Assembly: GCA_003453555.1 (NCBI GenBank)
Contig: DMLA01000207.1
Coordinates: 1-8,936, forward strand
Direction of reading: 5' to 3'
DNA from: Chloroflexota bacterium
Lineage (GTDB): Bacteria > Chloroflexota > Anaerolineae > UBA7937
DNA: 8,936 nt
In this document: positions 1 through 6,025 of the stretch, piece by piece
How the letters are laid out: every line of letters starts with the position of its first letter
Position numbering within the stretch: position 1 is the first letter of the stretch
Made by a program: the position numbers and the translations under genes
Notes under the pieces: generated by a model
Databases searched by the model: none
The model's input: only the letters and a program-made list of their open reading frames with translations
What the model was told of the DNA's origin: nothing

Positions 1-6
1 CAATCT

Positions 7-43
7 AGTGAAGGGGAGCGGTGAAAGACCGCTCCCCTTCATT
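7..43. terminator. Perfect 13-bp hairpin, probable bidirectional terminator
   Basis: Positions 10-22 pair perfectly with 28-40 around a GAAAG loop. The stem can be extended outward by T9-A41, a G8-T42 wobble and A7-T43. It lies about 30 bp past the stop of the minus-strand lectin-like fragment (72), where a terminator for that transcript would sit. Neither side has a long T-run: the plus side reads ATTCTACTT and the minus side CACTAGATTG. Factor-independent termination is therefore plausible but not certain. It could also end a plus-strand gene lying left of the window. Confidence 0.6.
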
Positions 44-71
44 CTACTTAGCCAGTAAGACCCTAAGTGAC

Positions 72-629
72 CTATGGCAGGGCCAACAGATCGAGGTTGT
101 CGAAGGCGCAGTGCGCACCGGGTTCCTCAAAGGGGCCGTACCCGAATCCGATATAGCCAGACCCATACTCGCCCACGAAACTGGTGAGCGCCAACTGGCC
201 GTTGATGTAGGCGGTGAGGTTGCCATTCTCCACGATGAGCCGGATATGGTTAGTGGCGTTGCCCTGGATGATAGCCTCAGAGGGAGTGAACTCCTGGATA
301 AACTCCCACTCCCCATCCACGTATCGTCCCAAAGCCACATAGCCATCGCCGGAGATGGCGAACTCATAGAGGTTCTCCAGATCCTGTACCCCGAAGACCA
401 CGGCGATTTCGTTGTCGTTGGTACCCTCTACTTGGGTGGCATCCGCATCCAGGTCGAAGTTGGCGAAGGGGCCGACCCCACTGGTGCCGAAAAGGAAGTT
501 GTCCATCCCTTCCTCGTAGATGGAAATGATGTGATAGGCTCCATCTACGACGGCGATCATGTTGCCGGCCTCATCCTCCCCTTCATACCAGCCATTTTGA
601 AAATTCTCATATGGGTATTTGGTACCAGG
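72..629 (-). pseudogene. Concanavalin/LamG-like domain fragment lacking a start codon
   Basis: The only in-frame ATG is at 560, which gives 162 residues. The open frame continues upstream to 629, however, and those codons belong to the domain: they read ENFQNGWYEGEDEAGN just before the ATG-coded Met. The pattern 'F..GW..GED..G.....DGAYHI' is the usual opening strand of the concanavalin-like (DUF1080/LamG) beta-sandwich found at the carboxyl end of many secreted Chloroflexota proteins. The middle (IRLIVENGNLTAYINGQLAL) and the end (GYIGFGYGPFEEPGAHCAFDNLDLLAL) also fit that fold. A TAG at 632-630 closes the frame upstream, and no ATG, GTG or TTG lies between 629 and 560. There is no signal peptide or membrane anchor. 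It is most likely the carboxyl-terminal remnant of a larger extracytoplasmic protein, or a gene with a single-base frameshift: another ATG at 610 opens a short frame that differs by one base. A shortened protein from 560 cannot be excluded. The domain itself looks well preserved, with no internal stop. Confidence 0.6.
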
Positions 630-672
630 CTATTCCTACCTTTCCGCAAGCCGAAGAGGGGTATAATCAGAC

Positions 673-701
673 ATTGTAGAGGAACTTTTTCCAGTTGCCA
701 A
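673..701 (-). promoter_or_regulatory. Sigma70-type promoter reading into the lectin-like fragment
   Basis: On the minus strand, TTGGCA (701-696) is followed by exactly 17 bp and then TACAAT (678-673). Each box matches the sigma70 consensus at 5 of 6 bases. Transcription would begin near 666 and run into the start-less lectin-like frame opening at 629. Its -35 box lies only 6 bp from the -35 box of the oppositely directed DegV promoter, giving a back-to-back arrangement. The assignment rests on motif match only. Confidence 0.55.
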
Positions 702-707
702 GTATGA

Positions 708-736
708 TTGCTGCCTAATCTGCAGCGTGATATAAT
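708..736 (+). promoter_or_regulatory. Promoter of the DegV gene, predicting a leaderless transcript
   Basis: A perfect TATAAT lies at 731-736, with TTGCTG at 708-713 and a 17-bp spacer. The expected start point is near A743, two or three bases before the ATG at 746. There is no room for a Shine-Dalgarno site on that transcript and none is visible upstream (GTTTTTAAT), so translation would be leaderless or nearly so. The -35 box is weak (only TTG matches), and the perfect -10 carries the prediction. Another TATAAT at 662-667 has no convincing -35. Confidence 0.6.
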
Positions 737-745
737 GTTTTTAAT

Positions 746-1600
746 ATGGCTGAGCAACTGAGGATAGTAACCGATAGCACCTGCGATCTCCCTCTGGATT
801 TGGTGGAGAGGTATGGGATCACAGTAGTGCCGGCCCTCATCCGCTTTGGCAACCGAACCTACCTGGATGGGATCGAGATAACCCACCAAGAACTATATCG
901 CCGTATGTTGGAAGAGGATGAGGTCCCCAAGAGTTCCCAGCCCTCCCCTGGCCAGTTCTTGGAGGTCTACAAGGAACTGGCCGCTGAGGGTGCCTCCATC
1001 CTCTCCATCCACGTCACCGCCAAGACCAGTGGCGTCTGGCAGTCGGCCTCTCTGGCCCATTCTATGCTTCCCGAAGCGGATATCGAGGTCATCGATTCGG
1101 CCTCCGTCTCCATGGGCACCGGTTTCATCATCTTGGAAGCGGCCCAGGCCATCGAGGCCGGCAGAAGCAAGGGCGAGGTTCTAGCCCTCATCGAGGATAT
1201 CAAATCCCGTATGAATATCTATGCCACCGTGGGCACCCTCAAATATCTGCGCTTGAGTGGCCGGGTGGGCCACATGCAGGGAATATTCGGCTCCCTTCTG
1301 GATATCAAGCCGGTGATCACCCTCAGAGAGGGGGTAGTGATGGCTGTGGATAAGGTGCGCACCCGTAAGAGAGCCTTGGATCGCGTTCTGGAGTTGACGA
1401 AGCAAGCAGTGGGCACGGAAGACCCGGTTAACATCGCAGTGATGCACACCCGTGTGCCCCAGGAGGCTCTTCGGTTCAAGCGCCGGGTGGAGGAGAGCTT
1501 CAACTGCCAGGAGTTGATGCTCGGAGAGGCTGGGATCGCTCTGGGGGTCAACGGCGGCCCCGGGGTATTGGGGATCATAGCGTATAGGGTCGATCTTTAG
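746..1600 (+). CDS. DegV-family (FakB-like) fatty-acid-binding protein
   Basis: The protein has 284 residues, the normal length for DegV proteins, which bind one fatty acid and, in FakA/FakB systems, present it for phosphorylation to acyl-phosphate. The amino end IVTDSTCDLP (7-16) is the family hallmark. It is followed by SSQPSPG (63-69, usually TSQPS), the ligand-pocket segment TAKTSGVWQSA (91-101) with Ser95, the DSASVSMGTG stretch (117-126), LRLSGRV (168-174) and VRTRKRA (204-210). Near the carboxyl end GVNGGPGVLG (267-276) corresponds to the usual G-x-H-x-GPG motif, with Asn269 where a His is expected. The ATG at 746 is chosen because DegV proteins start within a few residues of this motif. 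No FakA-like kinase is visible nearby, but plsX and fabF follow directly, which supports a role in lipid supply. An 81-bp gap separates it from plsX, so it may be read separately or through into the operon. Confidence 0.9.
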   Translation: MAEQLRIVTDSTCDLPLDLVERYGITVVPALIRFGNRTYLDGIEITHQELYRRMLEEDEVPKSSQPSPGQFLEVYKELAAEGASILSIHVTAKTSGVWQSASLAHSMLPEADIEVIDSASVSMGTGFIILEAAQAIEAGRSKGEVLALIEDIKSRMNIYATVGTLKYLRLSGRVGHMQGIFGSLLDIKPVITLREGVVMAVDKVRTRKRALDRVLELTKQAVGTEDPVNIAVMHTRVPQEALRFKRRVEESFNCQELMLGEAGIALGVNGGPGVLGIIAYRVDL

Positions 1601-1669
1601 CCAATTAGTAGTCCCGTTCTAACGTGACAAGCGAGCCCTTTTCCAGAGGCTAACAGCAGCGAGATGATG

Positions 1670-1675
1670 AGGAGG
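1670..1675 (+). promoter_or_regulatory. Ribosome binding site deciding the plsX start
   Basis: A perfect AGGAGG ends 6 bases before the ATG at 1682. This favours 1682 over the in-frame ATGs at 1664 and 1667, the second of which overlaps the site itself. The protein from 1682 begins MRIVLDAMGGD, the normal PlsX amino terminus. Confidence 0.8.
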
Positions 1676-1681
1676 TTGGAA

Positions 1682-2692
1682 ATGAGGATCGTGCTCGATG
1701 CTATGGGGGGGGACTATGCCCCAGAGGTGGTTGTGGAGGGAGGGGTCTGGGCTGCCCGGGAGTTGGAAGTGGAGGTCATCCTTGTAGGCCAGGAGGAGGC
1801 GGTCCGCCAAGAACTAGAGAAACACGACACCAGCGGTTTAAGCCTGCCCATCGTCCATGCCAGTCAAGTCATTGAGATGACCGACAAGCCTGCCCAAGCC
1901 GTCAAGGCCAAGAAGGATTCCTCCATGGTAGTGGGGATGGATCTAGTGAAGAAGGGAGAGGCCCAAGCCTTCGTCTCCGCTGGGAATTCGGGAGGGGTGA
2001 TGGTGGCGGCTCTCTTCCGGCTGGGCAGGATGAAGGGTATCCAGCGTCCGGCGTTGAGCGCTATCCTCCCCGCACTCAAGGAGCCGATCTGTATCCTTGA
2101 TGTGGGGGCCAACACCGACTGCAAGCCTGAATACCTCCTCCAATTCGCCATCATGGGGAACGTCTATATGGAGAGGGTTTTGGGAATAGAAAAGCCGCGG
2201 GTGGGCATCGTCTCTACCGGCGAGGAGGAGGGGAAAGGCAGCCAATTGGTCCTGGAGGCCTACCAACTCCTGAAAGGAAGCGGGCTCAACTTCATAGGCA
2301 ACGTGGAGGGGAAGGATGTCCTTTTCGGCCTGGCCCAGGTGGTGGTAACCGATGGTTTCACGGGGAACGTGATGGTCAAGCTAACGGAGGGGGCGGCTGG
2401 TTTGTTGGGAGAGGTTATCGAGGAGGAGATCAAGAGAAGCCCTTTGACCGCCCTGGGCGGGCTTTTGGCCAAGCCAGCCTTCAGGCGGGTGAAGAAGAGG
2501 CTGGACTACAGCGAGTATGGAGGTGCCCCGCTCCTGGGGGTGAACGGGGTGGTGATCGTGGGCCATGGACGATCCAACGCCAAAGCGATCAAGAACGCCG
2601 TGCGCATGGCTAAGCAAACGGTTGAGGGGGGGATGACAGAGGCGATCAAAGGGGAGATCGAGCGAAGGGTGGAAGGGGAAAGGAGGGGCTGA
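1682..2692 (+). CDS. plsX: Phosphate acyltransferase PlsX
   Basis: PlsX makes acyl-phosphate from acyl-ACP and phosphate. PlsY then uses the acyl-phosphate to acylate glycerol-3-phosphate, the first step of phospholipid synthesis. From the ATG at 1682 the protein has 336 residues, the usual family length. Signature blocks appear in order: LDAMGGDYAPE at the start, MTDKPAQAVKAKKDSSM, FVSAGNSGG, ILDVGANTDCKPEYL, STGEEEGKG, FIGNVEGKD, VVVTDGFTGNVMVKL and DYSEYGGAPLLGVNG, followed by VIVGHGRS. All are intact. It is a peripheral membrane enzyme in characterised bacteria. The stop at 2690-2692 lies one base from the fabF ATG, and the fabF ribosome binding site sits inside the plsX end, so the two are almost certainly cotranscribed and translationally coupled. 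The neighbouring DegV protein could feed the same acyl-phosphate pool. Confidence 0.97.
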   Translation: MRIVLDAMGGDYAPEVVVEGGVWAARELEVEVILVGQEEAVRQELEKHDTSGLSLPIVHASQVIEMTDKPAQAVKAKKDSSMVVGMDLVKKGEAQAFVSAGNSGGVMVAALFRLGRMKGIQRPALSAILPALKEPICILDVGANTDCKPEYLLQFAIMGNVYMERVLGIEKPRVGIVSTGEEEGKGSQLVLEAYQLLKGSGLNFIGNVEGKDVLFGLAQVVVTDGFTGNVMVKLTEGAAGLLGEVIEEEIKRSPLTALGGLLAKPAFRRVKKRLDYSEYGGAPLLGVNGVVIVGHGRSNAKAIKNAVRMAKQTVEGGMTEAIKGEIERRVEGERRG

Positions 2693-2693
2693 G

Positions 2694-4115
2694 ATGTCGA
2701 GGGAGGAGTCACGAACCCCTCCTCGGTTGAGGGCTGCCCAGCAGAAGGGGCCGGCTGGCAGAGAGGGAGCATCGGTGGAAGAGGCGCTCCTCAGCCAGGA
2801 ACTGGAGGAGTTGGTAGCCGAGATCTTAGAGGGGGTGGAGACATTGCCCCAGCCAGAGAGGGTCGAAGGGTATAGAAAGAGGGCTCGGGTGGTGATCACC
2901 GGGATGGGGGCTCTCACCCCCTTGGGCCTGACGGTGGAGGAGACCTGGGAGGGGCTGGTGGCTGGCCGATCCGGGATCGGCTATCTTTCCCGTATAGATA
3001 CCGCTGACTTACCCACCAAGATAGGTGGTGAAGTCAAGGGGTTCGACCCCTCTCTTTACATGGATTTCAAGGAAGCGCGGCGGATGGAACTCTTCAGCCA
3101 GTTCGCTGTGGCGGCCACGGGCATGGCTCTGGAGGACGGGGGGCTGGTCATCGATGAGACAAACGCCCCTCAGGTAGGGGTGTTGATAGGGACGGCGATA
3201 GGGGGCTTAGGTGCCACTCAAGAGGCCTGTCTGCGCTATTTCGTGGAGAAAAAGCGGGTCTCGCCTTTCTATCTCGTTTCCATGATCCCCAACATCGCCG
3301 CCTTCCACGTCGCTCGCCTCTATGGGCTCGAGGGGTACAACTCCACCGTCACCACCGCCTGTGCTGCAGGGACCCAGGCAGTGGGTGAGGCGGCGGAGGT
3401 GATTCGCCGGGGGGCGGCCCAAGTGATGATCGCCGGAGGCACCGAGAGTGCAGATAGCCTCCTGGGCATGGCTGGCTTCGTCTCCATGAGGGTTCTCTCC
3501 ACCCGCAACGATGATCCCCAAGGCGCTTCCAGGCCCTTCGATAAGGATCGGGATGGCCTCGTGGGCTCCGAGGGCTGTGGCATCTTGGTCTTGGAAAACC
3601 TGGAACACGCCTTGAGACGGGGAGCCCGTATATACGCTGAAGTCTTGGGTTATAGCACCACCTCCGATGCCTATCATATGGCCCAACCAGACCCCGAGGC
3701 GAAGGGGGCCACTCGGGCCATGCGTTGGGCCATCGCCGATGCTGGGTTAAGACCCGAGGATATCGACTACATAAATGCCCATGGTACCTCCACGGTCTTA
3801 GGCGACATTATGGAGACCCTAGCCATCAAGAAGGCCCTGGGGGAACATGCCTATAAAGTACCTATCAGTTCCACAAAGAGCATGATAGGGCACCTCATGG
3901 GTGGGGCCGGGGCTGTGGAGGCGATCGCCACCGCTCTTACCATCTATCAGGGGGTGATCCACCCCACCATCAACTATCATACCCCTGATCCCCAATGCGA
4001 TCTCGATTACGTCCCCAACGTGGCGCGACAGGTGGAGGTGAGGATCGCTCTCTCCAACTCCTTCGGGCTGGGTGGCCAGGACGCTTGCCTGGTCTTGGGT
4101 CGGTATCAGGTGTAA
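2694..4115 (+). CDS. fabF: Beta-ketoacyl-ACP synthase II with an extra N-terminal segment
   Basis: This condensing enzyme elongates acyl-ACP with malonyl-ACP in type II fatty acid synthesis. The catalytic triad is complete: Cys223 (TTACAAGTQ), His363 (NAHGTST) and His400 (SMIGHLMGGAGA). Lys395 sits in SSTKSM and the glycine-rich end reads NSFGLGGQD. The Cys-His-His spacings of 140 and 37 are the same as I recall for E. coli FabF (163/303/340), so the sequence aligns with an offset of 60. That offset is an amino-terminal extension: the normal start (RARVVITGMG) falls at residues 63-72. The 473 residues compare with about 410-415 for the family. The extension is a basic, Pro/Gly-rich stretch (1-26) followed by an acidic amphipathic helix (about 28-51). 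The ATG at 2694 has AGGAGG at 2681-2686 and follows plsX by one base, which supports translation of the extension. In-frame GTGs near residues 28 and 48 are weaker alternatives. Confidence 0.95.
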   Translation: MSREESRTPPRLRAAQQKGPAGREGASVEEALLSQELEELVAEILEGVETLPQPERVEGYRKRARVVITGMGALTPLGLTVEETWEGLVAGRSGIGYLSRIDTADLPTKIGGEVKGFDPSLYMDFKEARRMELFSQFAVAATGMALEDGGLVIDETNAPQVGVLIGTAIGGLGATQEACLRYFVEKKRVSPFYLVSMIPNIAAFHVARLYGLEGYNSTVTTACAAGTQAVGEAAEVIRRGAAQVMIAGGTESADSLLGMAGFVSMRVLSTRNDDPQGASRPFDKDRDGLVGSEGCGILVLENLEHALRRGARIYAEVLGYSTTSDAYHMAQPDPEAKGATRAMRWAIADAGLRPEDIDYINAHGTSTVLGDIMETLAIKKALGEHAYKVPISSTKSMIGHLMGGAGAVEAIATALTIYQGVIHPTINYHTPDPQCDLDYVPNVARQVEVRIALSNSFGLGGQDACLVLGRYQV

Positions 4116-4117
4116 AG

Positions 4118-4807
4118 GTGCAAATTAGGACCGATGAGGAACTGATCGTTAGAAAGTCGGTAGCCGCCAAGTTGGGGAGCGGGGTGGGGCTGGTTCTCGT
4201 CCTCTCCGGCCTTATCCTACTTTGGGTACCCTGGGGGTCCCCCTGGTCCTATCTAGCGGTTCTTTTGGGCTTCGTCATCGGAAGCGCTGGGAATCGGCAG
4301 ATGAACCGATGGGTAAATGAACCCCGGGCGGATCAGGTTCTCTCCCGGGCCCTGCGGGGCTTCGATGATAGGCACTATCTCTATAATTACATCCTGCCCC
4401 CCGATCATGTCCTTTTAGCCCCCTACGGGCTTTTCGTCATCAAAGCGAAAGGGGTGGAGGGCCGGATTCGCTGCCTCAAAGATAGGTGGCAAAGAGGTTT
4501 TAGTCTCCTCCGCCTCCTGCGGGGTTTTGCCCCCGAGACTCTCGGCAACCCTACGAAAGAGACGCGGCGAGAGATGGAGAGGCTCATCGAATATATCGCT
4601 CAGCGCCTGCCGGGAGAGGAGATTGAAGTAAAGGGGGTGATCATCTTCACCCATCCCCAGGTGCAGTTGGAGGTGAGGGGAGCGATTCTTCCTATCATGC
4701 TGCTTAGAAGCCTAAAAACCCATTTGCGTAAGGCGGCCAAGGGAGGGGAGATGCCCGAGGAGATACGAAAGGAGTTGGTGAGGATCTTTGATGAAGCGGC
4801 AGGTTAA
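4118..4807 (+). CDS. Two-helix membrane protein with divergent NERD-like domain
   Basis: The reading begins at GTG 4118, two bases after the fabF stop, with AGGTG at 4108-4112 as a modest ribosome binding site. The frame is open further upstream, but only inside fabF. The product has 229 residues. Residues 19-36 and 42-57 form a hydrophobic hairpin of two membrane segments. The rest is cytoplasmic and resembles the NERD (nuclease-related) domain: HYLYNYILPPDHVLLAPYGL (about 86-105), then FVIKAKG (106-112), GRIRCLKDRW (115-124), NPTKE (144-148) and VKGVIIFTHP (171-180). In canonical NERD domains the segment 'viEvK' carries an acidic residue. Here that position is Lys109, although Asp96-His97 of the 'DH' element remains. 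Nuclease activity is therefore doubtful. The function is unknown. The position between fabF and a thioesterase, overlapping the latter by 17 bases, suggests a role connected with lipid metabolism or the membrane, but this is inference. Confidence 0.7.
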   Translation: MQIRTDEELIVRKSVAAKLGSGVGLVLVLSGLILLWVPWGSPWSYLAVLLGFVIGSAGNRQMNRWVNEPRADQVLSRALRGFDDRHYLYNYILPPDHVLLAPYGLFVIKAKGVEGRIRCLKDRWQRGFSLLRLLRGFAPETLGNPTKETRREMERLIEYIAQRLPGEEIEVKGVIIFTHPQVQLEVRGAILPIMLLRSLKTHLRKAAKGGEMPEEIRKELVRIFDEAAG

Positions 4808-5249
4808 TTCCCGCATGTGTTTCGTCTGCGGGGTGGAGAACCCTATAGGCCTGAGACTCGTCTTTGAGGAGGAAGGCAAGCAAGTATGGGCTGAGTTTAC
4901 TCCCCGAGAGGAGCACCAGGGCTTTCCCGGCATCCTCCATGGGGGGCTGACTGGCACTCTCTTGGATGAGGTGATGGGAAGGTGCCTCATGGCCGGCGGA
5001 GAGGAGCGGTGGATGCTATCAGCCAAACTGGAGGTGAGATACAGGAAGCCTATCCCCATAGGTGAACCTCTGACTGTCATGGGAGAGGTGGTACAGGATC
5101 GAGGCCGTCTGGTAGAGACTCGGGGTGAGATACGCTTGAGCGACGGGTGCCTGGCCGCCCAGGCCAAGGGCATATATATCCAGACGCCTCAAGAGATGAG
5201 GGAGAAGATGGAGAGGGAACTGGGAGATTGGCAGGTGTGGGTGGGCTAG
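4791..5249 (+). CDS. PaaI-type hotdog-fold thioesterase
   Basis: The product has 152 residues and a single hotdog domain. Such enzymes hydrolyse acyl-CoA or acyl-ACP thioesters. The family motif appears as ILHGGLTGTLLDEVMGR: the HGG loop followed by the helix carrying Asp-Glu, with the Asp in the usual catalytic position. An amino-terminal MCFVCGVENPIGL (Cys-x-x-Cys) is a common lead-in in this branch, often just before the first strand. The later strands RYRKPIPIGEPLTVMGEV and GEIRLSDGCLAAQAKGIYI are typical of the fold. The start is ATG 4791, with AGGAT at 4781-4785 upstream. It overlaps the NERD-like gene by 17 bases, implying coupled translation. A TTG immediately upstream at 4788 is a less likely start. 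The substrate cannot be told from sequence. Its place behind plsX and fabF suggests acyl-ACP or acyl-CoA from lipid metabolism. Confidence 0.88.
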   Translation: MKRQVNSRMCFVCGVENPIGLRLVFEEEGKQVWAEFTPREEHQGFPGILHGGLTGTLLDEVMGRCLMAGGEERWMLSAKLEVRYRKPIPIGEPLTVMGEVVQDRGRLVETRGEIRLSDGCLAAQAKGIYIQTPQEMREKMERELGDWQVWVG

Positions 5250-5263
5250 GACCTTGGAGCAGC

Positions 5264-5473
5264 CCTTGAACAGAAGCCTGGGGAGAGATACGCCTATCCG
5301 ATGGCTCCCTAGCCGCCAAGAGCAAAGGTGTTTGTGTTAAAGCGTCCCCGGAGATGGTGGAAGCGTTGAAGGAGGAGGCGAAATATTGGCGGGTAGAGCC
5401 ATCCTGGCATGTAATACCGAGACTCTATGCAGTCAGCGGGATCTTGAAGGTTTTGGCAGGAGAGCTGGAATGA
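5264..5473 (+). pseudogene. Decayed 3' end of a second hotdog thioesterase
   Basis: In the frame beginning at 5273 this stretch reads EAWGEIRLSDGSLAAKSKG, continuing VCVKASPEMVEALKEEAKYWRV. It aligns without gaps to the last 40 or so residues of the intact thioesterase just upstream (ETRGEIRLSDGCLAAQAKG, then IYIQTPQEMREKM...DWQV). By eye about 20 of 41 positions are identical, and many nucleotide differences are silent, so this is an old paralogue and not a fresh partial copy. The amino-terminal two thirds, including the HGG...DE active site, are missing. A TGA at 5267-5269 interrupts the frame where the alignment begins to fade. After the homology ends (about 5395) the frame stays open to a TGA at 5471-5473 that overlaps the start of the first lipoprotein as ATGA. 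No start codon with a ribosome binding site is evident, so it is called a remnant. Confidence 0.7.
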
Positions 5474-5967
5474 TGTTCCTCGGGCACAAGTTGCGCCAAT
5501 TGGCTCTGATTGTAGTAACGGCCGCTTCGGTCACTAGTTGTGGCCTGCTCTCGGGAGGGCCTAAGACCGAGACGTGGGGAAGCGGAAACCTCCGGATGAC
5601 ATTATGGGTGAGTAGATCGCTACCGAGGGTAGGCGAGCCGGTCGAGATCAGGTACACGGTGGAGAACCCCACCGACCAGACAGAGGTCATCCAATTGGAA
5701 GATAAGCCAGTAATGGACATCCTTATCCTCTTTGGGCCTGGTGGACATATCACAAACATATACTGGTCAGATGGACGCGAGATAACCCCGGAGATGAGGA
5801 GGCTGGAGTTAGCCCCAGGTCAATCAAAAACCATCGAGATGACCTGGGTCGCTGACAAAAAGGCAGAGGGTGGCCCAGTCTCGGTACATGGCATCCTAAA
5901 CTGGGCGCAGATGTACTCATCGTACGTGCCTGTCATGATATGTGTAGGCAAGTGCCCCGTTTACTAG
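5470..5967 (+). CDS. Lipoprotein with BsuPI-like domain, tandem copy 1
   Basis: The product has 165 residues. A signal peptide (basic HKLRQ, hydrophobic LALIVVTAASV) ends in the lipobox VTSC with Cys24, so it is probably lipid-anchored on the outer face of the cytoplasmic membrane. The mature part resembles the BsuPI/intracellular proteinase inhibitor beta-sandwich: TLWVSRSLPRVGEPVEIRYT, VENPTDQTEVIQL, PVMDILILFGPGG, YWSDGREITPEMRRLELAPG, then SKTIEMTWV. This is an immunoglobulin-like fold, and inhibition of a protease is not established for such lipoproteins. Two Cys close the chain (ICVGKC) and may form a disulfide. The start ATG 5470 (or the adjacent 5473) is supported by AGGAGAG at 5458-5464, whereas the longer open frame to 5386 lacks a comparable site and would bury the signal peptide. 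The start overlaps the stop of the thioesterase remnant. A paralogue follows 58 bp downstream. Confidence 0.8.
   Translation: MMFLGHKLRQLALIVVTAASVTSCGLLSGGPKTETWGSGNLRMTLWVSRSLPRVGEPVEIRYTVENPTDQTEVIQLEDKPVMDILILFGPGGHITNIYWSDGREITPEMRRLELAPGQSKTIEMTWVADKKAEGGPVSVHGILNWAQMYSSYVPVMICVGKCPVY
5785..5850 (+). repeat. 66-bp tract identical in both lipoprotein genes, copy 1
   Basis: This stretch is base-for-base identical to 6347-6412 in the paralogue, including third codon positions. It encodes most of the segment PEMRRLELAPGQSKTIEMTW. Flanking sequence in both genes differs at many sites, so the identity is sharply bounded. Confidence 0.9.
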
Positions 5968-5998
5968 TACCCTCAACAGCCGCGCCACGGTATGCTAT

Positions 5999-6020
5999 GA
6001 GAGCCCCGGGGGAAGAGGGG
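5999..6020 (+). repeat. GC-rich intergenic repeat, copy A, upstream of lipoprotein 2
   Basis: This 22-bp element begins GAGAGCCCCGGGGGAA and ends GAGGGG. It recurs with a single-base indel at 6557-6577, after the second lipoprotein gene. Here it supplies the ribosome binding site of lipoprotein 2 (GAGGGG at 6015-6020, 5 bases before ATG 6026). CCCC at 6004-6007 can pair with GGGG at 6017-6020, so the site could be masked in a weak hairpin. The duplication unit of the two lipoproteins thus appears to include non-coding flank. Confidence 0.8.
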
Positions 6021-6025
6021 TTGGA

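Noticed and set aside
662..667. A second perfect TATAAT on the plus strand, 69 bp before the DegV -10
   Set aside because: No acceptable -35 box lies 16-18 bp upstream and there is no extended -10 TG. It lies at the predicted start point of the minus-strand promoter and is probably fortuitous.
21..707. A 228-codon plus-strand open frame across the lectin-like fragment
   Set aside because: It is longer than the minus-strand frame, but its product has no recognisable motif, while the antisense frame gives a coherent beta-sandwich domain ending in a stop before a hairpin. It is read as the mirror of that coding sequence.
1605..1622. Imperfect palindrome TTAGTA...TTCTAA upstream of plsX, resembling a FapR operator
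   Set aside because: The half-sites match only partly, the spacing is one base too long, and FapR is known mainly from Firmicutes. The position is suggestive but the evidence is too thin to annotate.
1664..1681. Earlier in-frame ATGs for PlsX at 1664 and 1667
   Set aside because: They would add MMRRLE before the conserved MRIVLDAMGGD, and the AGGAGG at 1670-1675 lies downstream of both and is correctly spaced for 1682.
5386..5469. Longer start for lipoprotein 1 at 5386
   Set aside because: It would place 28 non-conserved residues before the signal peptide. The paralogue starts with the same MM, and AGGAGAG at 5458-5464 points to 5470.
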